A DNA stretch of 15,667 nt from Bacteroidales bacterium Bact_07 (GTDB taxonomy: Bacteria > Bacteroidota > Bacteroidia > Bacteroidales > Tenuifilaceae), in NCBI GenBank assembly GCA_001603415.1, contig LUYY01000084.1, forward strand, positions 1 through 15,667. The letters run 5' to 3'. Both the position numbers and the translations under genes were made by a program. Below are positions 1-5,825 of this stretch, one piece after another. Positions within the stretch are counted from its first letter, which is position 1. Every line of letters begins with the position of its first letter. The notes beneath the pieces were generated by a model. The model made no database searches. It was not told where the DNA came from and saw only the letters and a program-made list of their open reading frames with translations.

Positions 1-110
1 AGTAGCATTTATATCAAAGTATATCAGTAAAACCTCTTAACCTCTAAAATGTTTGTTTTTTTAAAAATTTTACAAATTTAAGCGTTTTATATTATTTAGA
101 ACGATTTTAA
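1..110. other. Intergenic left edge, no gene seen
   Basis: A/T-rich stretch with no convincing coding frame on either strand. A minus-strand match to the Bacteroidota -7 element (CAAATTTA at 73-80, reading TAAATTTG on the minus strand) could drive a gene beyond the left edge. In DNA this AT-rich, such a short match is weak evidence alone. Confidence 0.4.
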
Positions 111-145
111 GTAAAAAAGCCATTCAGAACTGAATGGCTTTTCTA
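111..145 (-). terminator. Rho-independent terminator after the DUF3276 gene
   Basis: Perfect inverted repeat: AAGCCATTCAG at 117-127 and CTGAATGGCTT at 130-140, folding with a small loop. On the minus strand the stem is followed by a run of six T (complement of 111-116), so it serves the minus-strand gene ending at 166. The plus-strand side also ends in TTTTCT, so weak bidirectional action is possible. Confidence 0.8.
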
Positions 146-165
146 AGTATGGATATGGAACAAAA

Positions 166-537
166 CTATTTGCCCAAATCGTCGAAGTCAACGGTTGAGT
201 AATCGGTTTCAACCTCGGTAAGTTCCATTTCGTCGGTATGCTCAGTACGTGGAACAATTTCCTGATTAGCTTTAATGTAATCAAAAACACTGTTCAGGCT
301 TTCGATAAATTTTTCGAAATCTTCCTTGTAAAGGAAAATTTTATGTTTCTCGTAATACATTTTACCATCTTTGCCCATTCGCTTTTTGCTTTCGGTAATG
401 GTAAGGTACAACTCACTGCCCCTGGTAGCCTTTACATCGAAGAAATAAGTTCTTTTTCCGGCTTTCACTACCTGAGAAAACACTTCCTCTCTCGTGTTCT
501 TGTCAAATTCGTTAGTGGTATCAAATTCCTCAATCAT
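166..537 (-). CDS. DUF3276 family PUR-like nucleic-acid-binding protein
   Basis: Encodes a 123-residue acidic protein that I recognise as the DUF3276 family. This small Bacteroidota/spirochaete group resembles the PUR repeat of eukaryotic Pur-alpha proteins and is thought to bind single-stranded DNA or RNA. The visible core runs from about residue 17 to 95: a first beta-rich half with GKRTYFFDVK and ELYLTITESK, then a lysine-rich turn (KKRMGKDGKM), then an amphipathic helix around FEKFIESLNSVFDYI. The last 25 or so residues are acidic and probably disordered. The ATG at 537 has an A-rich leader with no strong Shine-Dalgarno site, normal for this phylum. The gene stands alone, divergent from nusB, with its own hairpin terminator. 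No signal peptide or membrane segment is visible, so it should be cytoplasmic. The family call is firm; the exact cellular role is not known to me. Confidence 0.87.
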   Translation of the reverse strand: MIEEFDTTNEFDKNTREEVFSQVVKAGKRTYFFDVKATRGSELYLTITESKKRMGKDGKMYYEKHKIFLYKEDFEKFIESLNSVFDYIKANQEIVPRTEHTDEMELTEVETDYSTVDFDDLGK

Positions 538-581
538 CGCTCTTAATATTTTTAGGTTAGGGTTTCACATTTTACACTGCT

Positions 582-589
582 CAAAATTA
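582..589 (-). promoter_or_regulatory. Candidate -7 element for the DUF3276 gene
   Basis: The minus strand reads TAATTTTG, a full match to TAnnTTTG, about 45 bases upstream of the ATG at 537. I see no clear TTG-type -33 element at the expected distance, so this rests on the -7 match and position only. Confidence 0.4.
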
Positions 590-702
590 AAAAAATCTTT
601 ATATCATGGTTCGTTGTCTTAAAAAAAATATTAAAAATCGCACAAAAGGTTTTGTTTTGAAATATTAACCTTATTTATTCCGCTGCACTGGATTAAACTT
701 TC

Positions 703-710
703 TATCTTTG
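703..710 (+). promoter_or_regulatory. Candidate -7 element for nusB
   Basis: TATCTTTG matches the Bacteroidota TAnnTTTG element exactly and lies 31 bases before the nusB ATG, in the spacer divergent from the DUF3276 gene. No good -33 TTG is seen 19-21 bases upstream. Confidence 0.55.
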
Positions 711-741
711 CAGTAGTGAATTATAAAAATCGTTCTTACTA

Positions 742-1740
742 ATGATTAACCGTCGTTTAATTAGAATCAAGGCCTTACAGGTTCTATTTGCCTTTTACCG
801 TAACGAGGGCGACTCCCTAAGCGCATTGGAACGCGAAATGTTTCATAGCATTGAAAAATCGTATCACCTATATCTCCTTTTGCTGCTTTTACCTGAGACT
901 TTGGTTGAACACGCTTTGGCCAAAATTGAACTGGGCAAACAAAAATTTCGCCCTTCGCCCGAAGAACTTAATCCCAATCTACGGTTTGTTCAGAATAGGG
1001 CAGTGGCTGCCTTAGCTGCATGTAATGAACTGCAAAACAAAGCTAACGGCAATCGCTTAAACTGGAATCATTTTCCTGAGGTTACCAAATCGCTCTTCAA
1101 CCATTTTGTGGCTTCGGATTTTTACAACGATTACATGAATGCTGAGCAATGCTCCTTTGCCGACGACAAGGCTGTTCTGATTAACTTCCTCAGCAAGATA
1201 TTGAACGCCAACGACGATTTTGAAGCGTTTCTCGAGGAGCAAAGCATTTACTGGAACGATGACCTTGAGTTTGTCTCCAGTATGGCAGCCAAAACAATCA
1301 AAAAAATTGACGAAAATACCTCATCGGTTCCCCTAATGGCGCTCTTTAGTAATGCCGACGATGAAGAATTTGCCAAACGTTTACTGCGTAAAACCGTTTT
1401 ACGGCATAAGGAAAACCTTGAACTTATCGATAAGTTTACTGTAAACTGGGAACTTGACCGAATTGCTGCAATGGATATTGTAATAATGGAGATGGCTATC
1501 ACCGAAATTCTTGAATTTCCTACCATACCCGTTAAGGTAAGTATGAATGAGTATATCGATATAGCTAAGTTTTACAGCACCGACCAGAGCAACACATTTG
1601 TTAACGGTGTGCTCGATAAGGTTATTGCTCATCTCAAGGAAAATGGCCAAATCCAAAAGCAGGGTAGGGGATTGATTGGCGAAAGCGACGAACTGCTATC
1701 ACCTGATAATATAAATTCTTTTGAGGATGAAGACAATTAA
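742..1740 (+). CDS. nusB: Transcription antitermination factor NusB (long Bacteroidota form)
   Basis: NusB pairs with NusE (ribosomal protein S10) on boxA RNA and supports antitermination, mainly in rRNA operons. The protein is 332 residues, far longer than the roughly 140-residue E. coli protein. The opening MINRRLIRIKALQVLFAFYR is the usual NusB first helix with the R-x-KALQVLFA pattern. The classical C-terminal NusB fold lies at about residues 210-315, with RLLRKTVLRHKENLELIDK, the WELDRIAAMDIVIMEMAI helix and the VSMNEYIDIAKFYS and FVNGVLDKV motifs. The middle (about 30-205) is the expanded helical region found in Bacteroidota NusB proteins, so the length is not a fusion artefact. The ATG start fits both the conserved N-terminus and the upstream promoter match. 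The stop overlaps the next gene, so the DUF1573 lipoprotein is probably co-transcribed. Confidence 0.93.
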   Translation: MINRRLIRIKALQVLFAFYRNEGDSLSALEREMFHSIEKSYHLYLLLLLLPETLVEHALAKIELGKQKFRPSPEELNPNLRFVQNRAVAALAACNELQNKANGNRLNWNHFPEVTKSLFNHFVASDFYNDYMNAEQCSFADDKAVLINFLSKILNANDDFEAFLEEQSIYWNDDLEFVSSMAAKTIKKIDENTSSVPLMALFSNADDEEFAKRLLRKTVLRHKENLELIDKFTVNWELDRIAAMDIVIMEMAITEILEFPTIPVKVSMNEYIDIAKFYSTDQSNTFVNGVLDKVIAHLKENGQIQKQGRGLIGESDELLSPDNINSFEDEDN

Positions 1741-2140
1741 GCTTTTTTGGGGGCTTATCGTTCTCATTGCATTCTCGTGCAGCAGTAAAAGCAACCAAAC
1801 ATCCGAACAGGTTGCCGATTCCACTCACTTTGCCGAACTTACCTATATTGAGGATTTTTTCGATGTGGGCACTGTGCATAGCGGGGAACTTGTTAAGCAC
1901 TCGTTCAGGTTCAGGAATACAGGAAACCTACCGCTTGTAGTTAAGGATGTTATTCCATCGTGCGGATGCACTAAGGTTGATGTTTCCAAAAAAATCCTTA
2001 AACCCGGCGAGGATGCCTTGGTTGAGGTGGTTTTCGATAGTAAGGGATGGTTTGGGTCGCAGTATAAATCGGTAACCCTCAGAACCAATGGAGTTATTCG
2101 TGAAAAATCGGTAACTCTCAAGGCTAATGTGATACCCTAA
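1727..2140 (+). CDS. DUF1573 domain lipoprotein
   Basis: A 137-residue exported protein. Starting at ATG 1727 gives MKTIKLFWGLIVLIAFSC, a lipoprotein signal with the acceptor cysteine at residue 18, followed by a Ser/Asn/Gln-rich linker. A TTG six bases upstream (1721) is possible but less likely. The rest is one DUF1573 domain, an Ig-like beta-sandwich common in Bacteroidota exported proteins: DFFDVGTVHSGE, FRFRNTGNLPLVV, the signature SCGCTK, LKPGEDALVEVVFDS, and a closing strand ending ANVIP. The paired cysteines in SCGC are a family hallmark whose function I do not know. The gene overlaps the end of nusB by 14 bases and lies about 70 bases before yajC. It should be anchored in the inner or outer membrane facing the periplasm. 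The fold and export call are firm; no specific function can be assigned. Confidence 0.88.
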   Translation: MKTIKLFWGLIVLIAFSCSSKSNQTSEQVADSTHFAELTYIEDFFDVGTVHSGELVKHSFRFRNTGNLPLVVKDVIPSCGCTKVDVSKKILKPGEDALVEVVFDSKGWFGSQYKSVTLRTNGVIREKSVTLKANVIP

Positions 2141-2157
2141 CTTTCAAAACAATTTTG

Positions 2158-2165
2158 TAACTTTG
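2158..2165 (+). promoter_or_regulatory. Candidate -7 element for yajC
   Basis: TAACTTTG matches TAnnTTTG exactly, 47 bases before the yajC ATG and inside the only gap between the DUF1573 lipoprotein gene and yajC. It suggests that yajC has its own promoter in addition to any read-through from nusB. Confidence 0.55.
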
Positions 2166-2212
2166 TATGTTTATAATCCTGAAATAGTTAATTAATTAAA
2201 GTTGATAAAGTT

Positions 2213-2527
2213 ATGATTACAAGTTTTATTACTCTTCAAGCTGCCCAGCAGGGTGCAAATCCATTGATGACCTTCTTAATGTTTGGTCTTATCATCGTGG
2301 TTTTTTACTTCTTCATGATTCGTCCACAAATGAAACGCCAAAAGGAACTTCGTAAATTCCAGGAATCGTTGAAAAAAGGCGATAAAGTTATTATTGCCGG
2401 TGGCGTTTACGGTAAGGTTACCGAGGTTAAGGATGAGTATGCAATGGTTGAGATTTCCGATAACGTTGAAGTGAAAGTTGCCAAGAGCACTATTATTCGC
2501 GATGTAACCGATATTCAGGCTCGATAA
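2213..2527 (+). CDS. yajC: Preprotein translocase accessory subunit YajC
   Basis: YajC is a small inner-membrane protein that joins SecD and SecF in the holo-translocon. The 104-residue product has the family's normal layout: a short N-terminal segment, one membrane span at about residues 20-38 (MTFLMFGLIIVVFYFFMIRP), then the hallmark FFMIRPQMKRQKE at the membrane exit. A basic helix and a small cytoplasmic beta domain follow, with GDKVIIAGGVYGKV and the closing EVKVAKSTIIRDV. The ATG at 2213 follows an A-rich leader (GTTGATAAAGTT), as is usual in this phylum. A strong hairpin terminator lies directly downstream, so yajC may end its transcript, though the conserved neighbours ybbR and coaE continue on the same strand. 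All expected family features are present and nothing is missing. Confidence 0.95.
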   Translation: MITSFITLQAAQQGANPLMTFLMFGLIIVVFYFFMIRPQMKRQKELRKFQESLKKGDKVIIAGGVYGKVTEVKDEYAMVEISDNVEVKVAKSTIIRDVTDIQAR

Positions 2528-2546
2528 CAATTTTTTTAATACCTGG

Positions 2547-2585
2547 GGATTCAAAGTTTTCCTAAACTTTGAGTCCTTTTTTATT
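2547..2585 (+). terminator. Rho-independent terminator after yajC
   Basis: A 13-pair stem (2547-2559 with 2564-2576, including one G-T pair) closes a four-base loop and is followed by a run of T at 2577-2582. It lies 20 bases after the yajC stop and should end or attenuate transcription before the YbbR gene. Confidence 0.85.
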
Positions 2586-2648
2586 TGATGTCGATATTCC
2601 CGACCAACATTTTTCAAATTACTCTTAGGTTTTTTTGCCAAGAACATT

Positions 2649-2656
2649 TACTTTTG
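2649..2656 (+). promoter_or_regulatory. Candidate -7 element for ybbR
   Basis: TACTTTTG matches TAnnTTTG exactly, just after the yajC terminator. It predicts a transcript start near 2663. That would exclude the upstream TTG start (2635) for the YbbR protein and favour the GTG at 2683. No clear -33 partner is seen. Confidence 0.4.
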
Positions 2657-2682
2657 GTTTCCAAATAAATCGATTCTGTGTT

Positions 2683-3672
2683 GTGAACCAGCGCCCTATC
2701 AAAAATTACAATCCAATTCTCCGACCTGATAAAATCCGCCTAAACAAGCGGGTTTACATGTTTCTTTTTTTTCTATCCATATCCATTATACTCTGGTTGC
2801 TTATAAAGTTGCGATACGAGTATGTTTCAACAATTACCTACAAGGTTAATATTTCTGAATTGCCCGATAACAAGGTGGTTGTTGAACCCGATAGTTTAAG
2901 TGCTACAGTTAGAGTCAGGGCGTTAGGTTACAATCTATTAAGGTATAAACTTTTTAAGTATTACAAGCCATTAGTGGCATCGGCCGAAGGCTATGTTTCC
3001 ATCAATGGCATGAGTTACATTCTTCTTTCTCGTCAGCTGGAACGGTTTTCATCGCAGCTGGGGGCCGACTTAACTCTACTTGCTGTAAGCCCCGATACCC
3101 TTTACTTTCAGCTAAGCGAGGTGGTTCAAAAAAGAGTAACGGTAAAACCCGATTTGAAAATTGCCTATGCTAAGCAGTTCATGCAGGCTGGTAGCTACAT
3201 TGTTACACCAGCAAAGGTAAAGGTTAAAGGGCCTGCTTCTGTAATCGATACTCTAAATTTCATCTACACTCAACCTTTGGTTTTGGAGAATATTTCCGAT
3301 AATATTGATGTTGTTCTTCCCATTAAACCGGTTAAAGGAATAAGTTTTCAACCCTCCGAGGTTCGTGTTGCAATTCCAGTGGAAAAATTTACCGAGGCAA
3401 AGGTCGAGGTACCGGTTACCTGCATCAACATACCATTTGGGTATGATGTTTTACTATCGCCAAAGGCGGTTACTGTTACCTGCAACGTGGCCGTGAGCAA
3501 GTATTTTGCATTAAAACCCCACCATTTCAATATTATATGCGATTATAACGATTTAATCATTGAGCCATCGGGTAAGGCAATTGTTAAACTCATTAAATAT
3601 CCCGATTTTATAGGGAGAATTCAGATGGAGCCGCGTAAGGTGGATTTTGTTATTGTTAAAAGCAAACAGTAA
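2683..3672 (+). CDS. YbbR-domain (CdaR-like) membrane-anchored protein
   Basis: Encodes about 329 residues: a short basic N-terminus (RPDKIRLNKRVY), one membrane span near residues 25-43 (MFLFFLSISIILWLLIK), and an extracytoplasmic beta-rich region made of YbbR-type repeats. Typical strand pairs are VNISELPDNKVVVEPDSLSA, VTVKPDLKIAY, VTPAKVKVKGP and VEVPVTCINIP. In Firmicutes the YbbR protein CdaR binds and regulates the diadenylate cyclase CdaA; whether it does so in Bacteroidota I cannot tell, and no cyclase gene is in this window. The start is uncertain. The frame is open from a TTG at 2635 (345 residues), a GTG lies at 2683, and an ATG at 2758 would remove the basic pre-membrane segment. 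I chose 2683 because a promoter-like site sits at 2649-2656 and the leader is A-rich. The stop overlaps the coaE ATG by one base (TAATG), indicating translational coupling. Confidence 0.85.
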   Translation: MNQRPIKNYNPILRPDKIRLNKRVYMFLFFLSISIILWLLIKLRYEYVSTITYKVNISELPDNKVVVEPDSLSATVRVRALGYNLLRYKLFKYYKPLVASAEGYVSINGMSYILLSRQLERFSSQLGADLTLLAVSPDTLYFQLSEVVQKRVTVKPDLKIAYAKQFMQAGSYIVTPAKVKVKGPASVIDTLNFIYTQPLVLENISDNIDVVLPIKPVKGISFQPSEVRVAIPVEKFTEAKVEVPVTCINIPFGYDVLLSPKAVTVTCNVAVSKYFALKPHHFNIICDYNDLIIEPSGKAIVKLIKYPDFIGRIQMEPRKVDFVIVKSKQ

Positions 3673-4259
3673 TGTCGCTCAGGATTGGTGTTACAGGTGG
3701 TATTGGAAGTGGTAAATCCTTGGTTTGTAGAGTGATTGAAACATTGGGCTATCCTGTATTTTATTCCGACCTTGTAGCTCGAACAATCACCGATACCGAC
3801 ACGCAAGTTAAGGAGCAAGTTAAGGAACTTTTTGGCAGTAGCATATACACCGATGGAATACTTGACCGTAAGAAAGTTGCCGAACTGGTGTTTGCTGATG
3901 GTGAATTGCTCGCTAAACTCAACAGTATTATTCATCCGGCTGTAGCCCGTAGTTTTGAACAGTGGTGCATGCAAAACAGCAGTAGTAAACTTGTGTTTAA
4001 GGAGGCAGCCATACTTTTTGAAACAGGTATTTACCGTGAACTCCACAAAACAATTCTTGTTACAGCACCTGAGGAACTCCGTATTAAACGTGTTGTAGAG
4101 CGCGATGGAGTTTCTGAATCGGAGGTTAGGGCTCGAATGGCAAGGCAAATGCCCGAAGGGGAAAAGATAAAGCTAGCCGATTTTATTATTGATAATAGTT
4201 CAAATCAGCTTATTCTACCGCAAATATTAAGTATAGTTCAAACTTTAAGCGCTATTTAA
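3672..4259 (+). CDS. coaE: Dephospho-CoA kinase
   Basis: CoaE carries out the last step of coenzyme A synthesis: ATP-dependent phosphorylation of the 3'-hydroxyl of dephospho-CoA. The 195-residue length is typical. The N-terminal P-loop GGIGSGKS spans residues 9-16. It is followed by the substrate-site segment YPVFYSDLVAR, the NSIIHPAV motif around residues 84-91, the EAAILFETG strand and helix, and the C-terminal lid and LID-like region with RIKRVVERDGVSESEVRARM. The residues near ADFIIDNSSN match the usual IxNxG-type end of the family. The ATG is fused to the stop of the YbbR gene (TAATG) and the DjlA-like gene starts two bases after the coaE stop, so all three are almost certainly one operon. 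The enzyme is cytoplasmic and essential in most bacteria. No anomalies are seen. Confidence 0.95.
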   Translation: MSLRIGVTGGIGSGKSLVCRVIETLGYPVFYSDLVARTITDTDTQVKEQVKELFGSSIYTDGILDRKKVAELVFADGELLAKLNSIIHPAVARSFEQWCMQNSSSKLVFKEAAILFETGIYRELHKTILVTAPEELRIKRVVERDGVSESEVRARMARQMPEGEKIKLADFIIDNSSNQLILPQILSIVQTLSAI

Positions 4260-4261
4260 GC

Positions 4262-4978
4262 ATGGGTAAGTATGGTAAATGGATTACTGGAGGATTAGGA
4301 TGGGCATTTTTTGGCCCCATTGGTGCTGTTTTAGGTTTTGCCATTGGTTCCATTTTCGATAACATGGAAACCACTAAAATATACACGGGCGAGACCAGCA
4401 GGAATGGTTTCATTGTAAGTTTACTTGTTCTGGTTTCGGCAGTTATGAAAGCCGATGGCAAGGTTCTAAAATCGGAACTTGATTATGTTAAAAAATACTT
4501 TTACACCAATTTTGGCCCTGCGGCAGCCCGCGAGGCATTAATACTACTACGCGATATTCTAAAACAATCTGTTCCGCTTCGCGACGTATGTTTCCAAATT
4601 AAAGATAATGTCGATTACCACTCTCGCCTTCAGCTACTACATTTCCTGTTTGGAATAGCCCAAGCCGATGGTGTTGTTAGTGCTGAGGAATTTAATGTTA
4701 TTAAGGAGATTGCCGGCTACCTCGATATTACCGATGCCGATTTCGGTTCCATAAAGGCGATGTTTATTCCCGATACCGATAAGTATTACAAGATACTCGA
4801 AGTTTCGCCCAATGCCACTAACGAGGAAATTAAAAAGGCTTACAGGCAGATGGCCATTAAATACCATCCCGATAAAGTTCAACACCTGGGCGAGGATATT
4901 AGGCAGGCAGCCGAGCAAAAATTTAAGATGGTTAACGAGGCATACGATAAAATTAAAAAGGAGCGTGGGTTTAACTAA
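4262..4978 (+). CDS. DjlA-like membrane co-chaperone (TerB plus C-terminal DnaJ domain)
   Basis: A 238-residue protein with the layout of E. coli DjlA. First comes a glycine-rich N-terminal membrane segment (GGLGWAFFGPIGAVLGFAIG, about residues 10-30). A helical TerB-like domain follows at about 50-165, with the paired acidic repeats VLVSAVMKADGKVLKSE and FGIAQADGVVSAEEFNVI. A J domain occupies about 174-238, opening DKYYKILEVSPNATNEEIKKA. The diagnostic HPD motif is at residues 202-204 (IKYHPDK), so it should stimulate the ATPase of a DnaK (Hsp70) partner at the inner membrane. The final helix KMVNEAYDKIKK is complete. The gene starts two bases after coaE and ends 12 bases before the PQ-loop gene, in the same reading frame. 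The domain call is firm; client proteins are unknown. I leave the symbol blank because orthology to djlA is not proven. Confidence 0.88.
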   Translation: MGKYGKWITGGLGWAFFGPIGAVLGFAIGSIFDNMETTKIYTGETSRNGFIVSLLVLVSAVMKADGKVLKSELDYVKKYFYTNFGPAAAREALILLRDILKQSVPLRDVCFQIKDNVDYHSRLQLLHFLFGIAQADGVVSAEEFNVIKEIAGYLDITDADFGSIKAMFIPDTDKYYKILEVSPNATNEEIKKAYRQMAIKYHPDKVQHLGEDIRQAAEQKFKMVNEAYDKIKKERGFN

Positions 4979-4990
4979 AATCAATTTGCA

Positions 4991-5278
4991 TTGGATACAA
5001 CTACTTTGATTGAGGGCATTGGCTGGTTTGGTAATATCATTCTTAGCATAGGCGTATTACCACAGGTGGTTCAAACATGGCGAACTCATGATGTTCGCAG
5101 TTTTAACTGGCTATTCCTTTTGTTGTGGGCCTTTGGCGTGCTTTTCACATTCATTTATATAGCCTACAACGATATAGCTGTGGGAAAATACCAATGGCCA
5201 CTTTGGCTAAATTATTTGGTTAATATTTTTGCCACTTTCTATCTGGTTTGGGCAAAGTATTACTATGGTAGGCACTAA
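4991..5278 (+). CDS. SemiSWEET-like PQ-loop small membrane protein
   Basis: A 95-residue hydrophobic protein with three predicted membrane spans (about residues 8-26, 38-58 and 68-90). The first span ends in SIGVLPQVVQTWRTHDVRSF. The Leu-Pro-Gln plus the basic T-W-R/K-T turn and the following Ser-Phe are the hallmark of PQ-loop/SemiSWEET (MtN3-type) proteins, which dimerise to form small sugar carriers. A related possibility is a lipid-A biosynthesis N-terminal (LAB_N) type protein, which has a similar three-helix layout. The start must be TTG at 4991 or a nearby TTG (5006), since no ATG or GTG lies between the djlA stop and the first span. The frame is identical to that of the DjlA-like gene, only 12 bases beyond its TAA. 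Co-transcription with the coaE group is likely. The substrate is not predictable from sequence. Confidence 0.8.
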   Translation: MDTTTLIEGIGWFGNIILSIGVLPQVVQTWRTHDVRSFNWLFLLLWAFGVLFTFIYIAYNDIAVGKYQWPLWLNYLVNIFATFYLVWAKYYYGRH

Positions 5279-5341
5279 ACTAGTTAGGGTTTATTTGCAT
5301 ATTTTTATTATTTTCGCATTTACAAACAATTCATTACTTAT

Positions 5342-5773
5342 ATGGAAGTAAAACTTAAAGAACTACTGGCAATCTCTGGATATTCAGGATTATTCAGGTT
5401 CATCTCTCAGGGCCGACAGGGTGTAATTGTTGAATCGCTTACCGATGGCAAAAGGTCACTAATTCCTGCTACCGCTAAGGTTAGTGCAGTTGCCGATATT
5501 GCCGTATTTACCCAATCGGGTGAAATGCCTTTGAAAGACGTTTTGAAAAAAATTGAAACCCTCGAAAACGGTGGTCAAGCCATCAGCCCTAAGTCGGCCG
5601 AGAAGGAAATACGCAGCTACTTTGAGAAAGCTGTACCTGAATTCGATAAGGAAAGGGTTTACACTTCTGATATCAAAAAGATAATTGGTTGGTATAATCT
5701 TTTGCAGAGCAAAGGGCTGTTGGAGGTATTAAACCAAACCGATGAAGAAGTTAAACCTGAAGGTGAAAAATAA
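5342..5773 (+). CDS. DUF5606 domain protein
   Basis: A 143-residue soluble protein of the Bacteroidota-specific DUF5606 family. The family signature is clear at the N-terminus: MEVKLKELLAISGYSGLF, then FISQGRQGVIVESL, TDGKRSLIPATAKVSAV and DIAVFTQSGEMPL. A second, helical half includes IETLENGGQAI, SYFEKAVPEFDKERVYTSDI and KIIGWYNLLQSKGLL, and the tail is acidic. No signal peptide or membrane span is seen, so it is probably cytoplasmic. The N-terminal half has the look of a small beta-barrel, but that is inference. It starts with ATG 63 bases after the PQ-loop gene; a one-mismatch -7 element (TATTTTCG, 5309-5316) lies in that gap. A hairpin terminator closes the unit. The function of the family is unknown to me, though as I recall it often lies near coaE and ybbR in this phylum. 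Confidence 0.88.
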   Translation: MEVKLKELLAISGYSGLFRFISQGRQGVIVESLTDGKRSLIPATAKVSAVADIAVFTQSGEMPLKDVLKKIETLENGGQAISPKSAEKEIRSYFEKAVPEFDKERVYTSDIKKIIGWYNLLQSKGLLEVLNQTDEEVKPEGEK

Positions 5774-5799
5774 TTTGAAAGTAAATATTATTACCGGGG

Positions 5800-5825
5800 A
5801 AGCGACTCACTGAGTCGCTTTCTTA
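5800..5825 (+). terminator. Rho-independent terminator after DUF5606
   Basis: Perfect nine-pair stem, AAGCGACTC (5800-5808) with GAGTCGCTT (5812-5820), three-base loop, then TTCTT. It has a T-rich tail only on the plus strand. It abuts the stop of the convergent TonB receptor gene (5823-5825), so both genes end on the same few bases. Confidence 0.7.

Noticed and set aside
742..1740. NusB fused to another functional domain because of its 332-residue length
   Set aside because: The extended helical N-terminal half is normal for NusB in Bacteroidota, and I see no motif of a second family.
3621..4148. A 175-residue open frame on the minus strand opposite coaE
   Set aside because: It lies entirely antisense to coaE and the end of the YbbR gene, whose family motifs are unmistakable, and its own translation shows no recognisable motif.
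4637..4984. A 115-residue minus-strand frame opposite the djlA-like gene
   Set aside because: It is the shadow of the TerB and J domains; its apparent hydrophobic segments are what the complement of helix-coding DNA gives.
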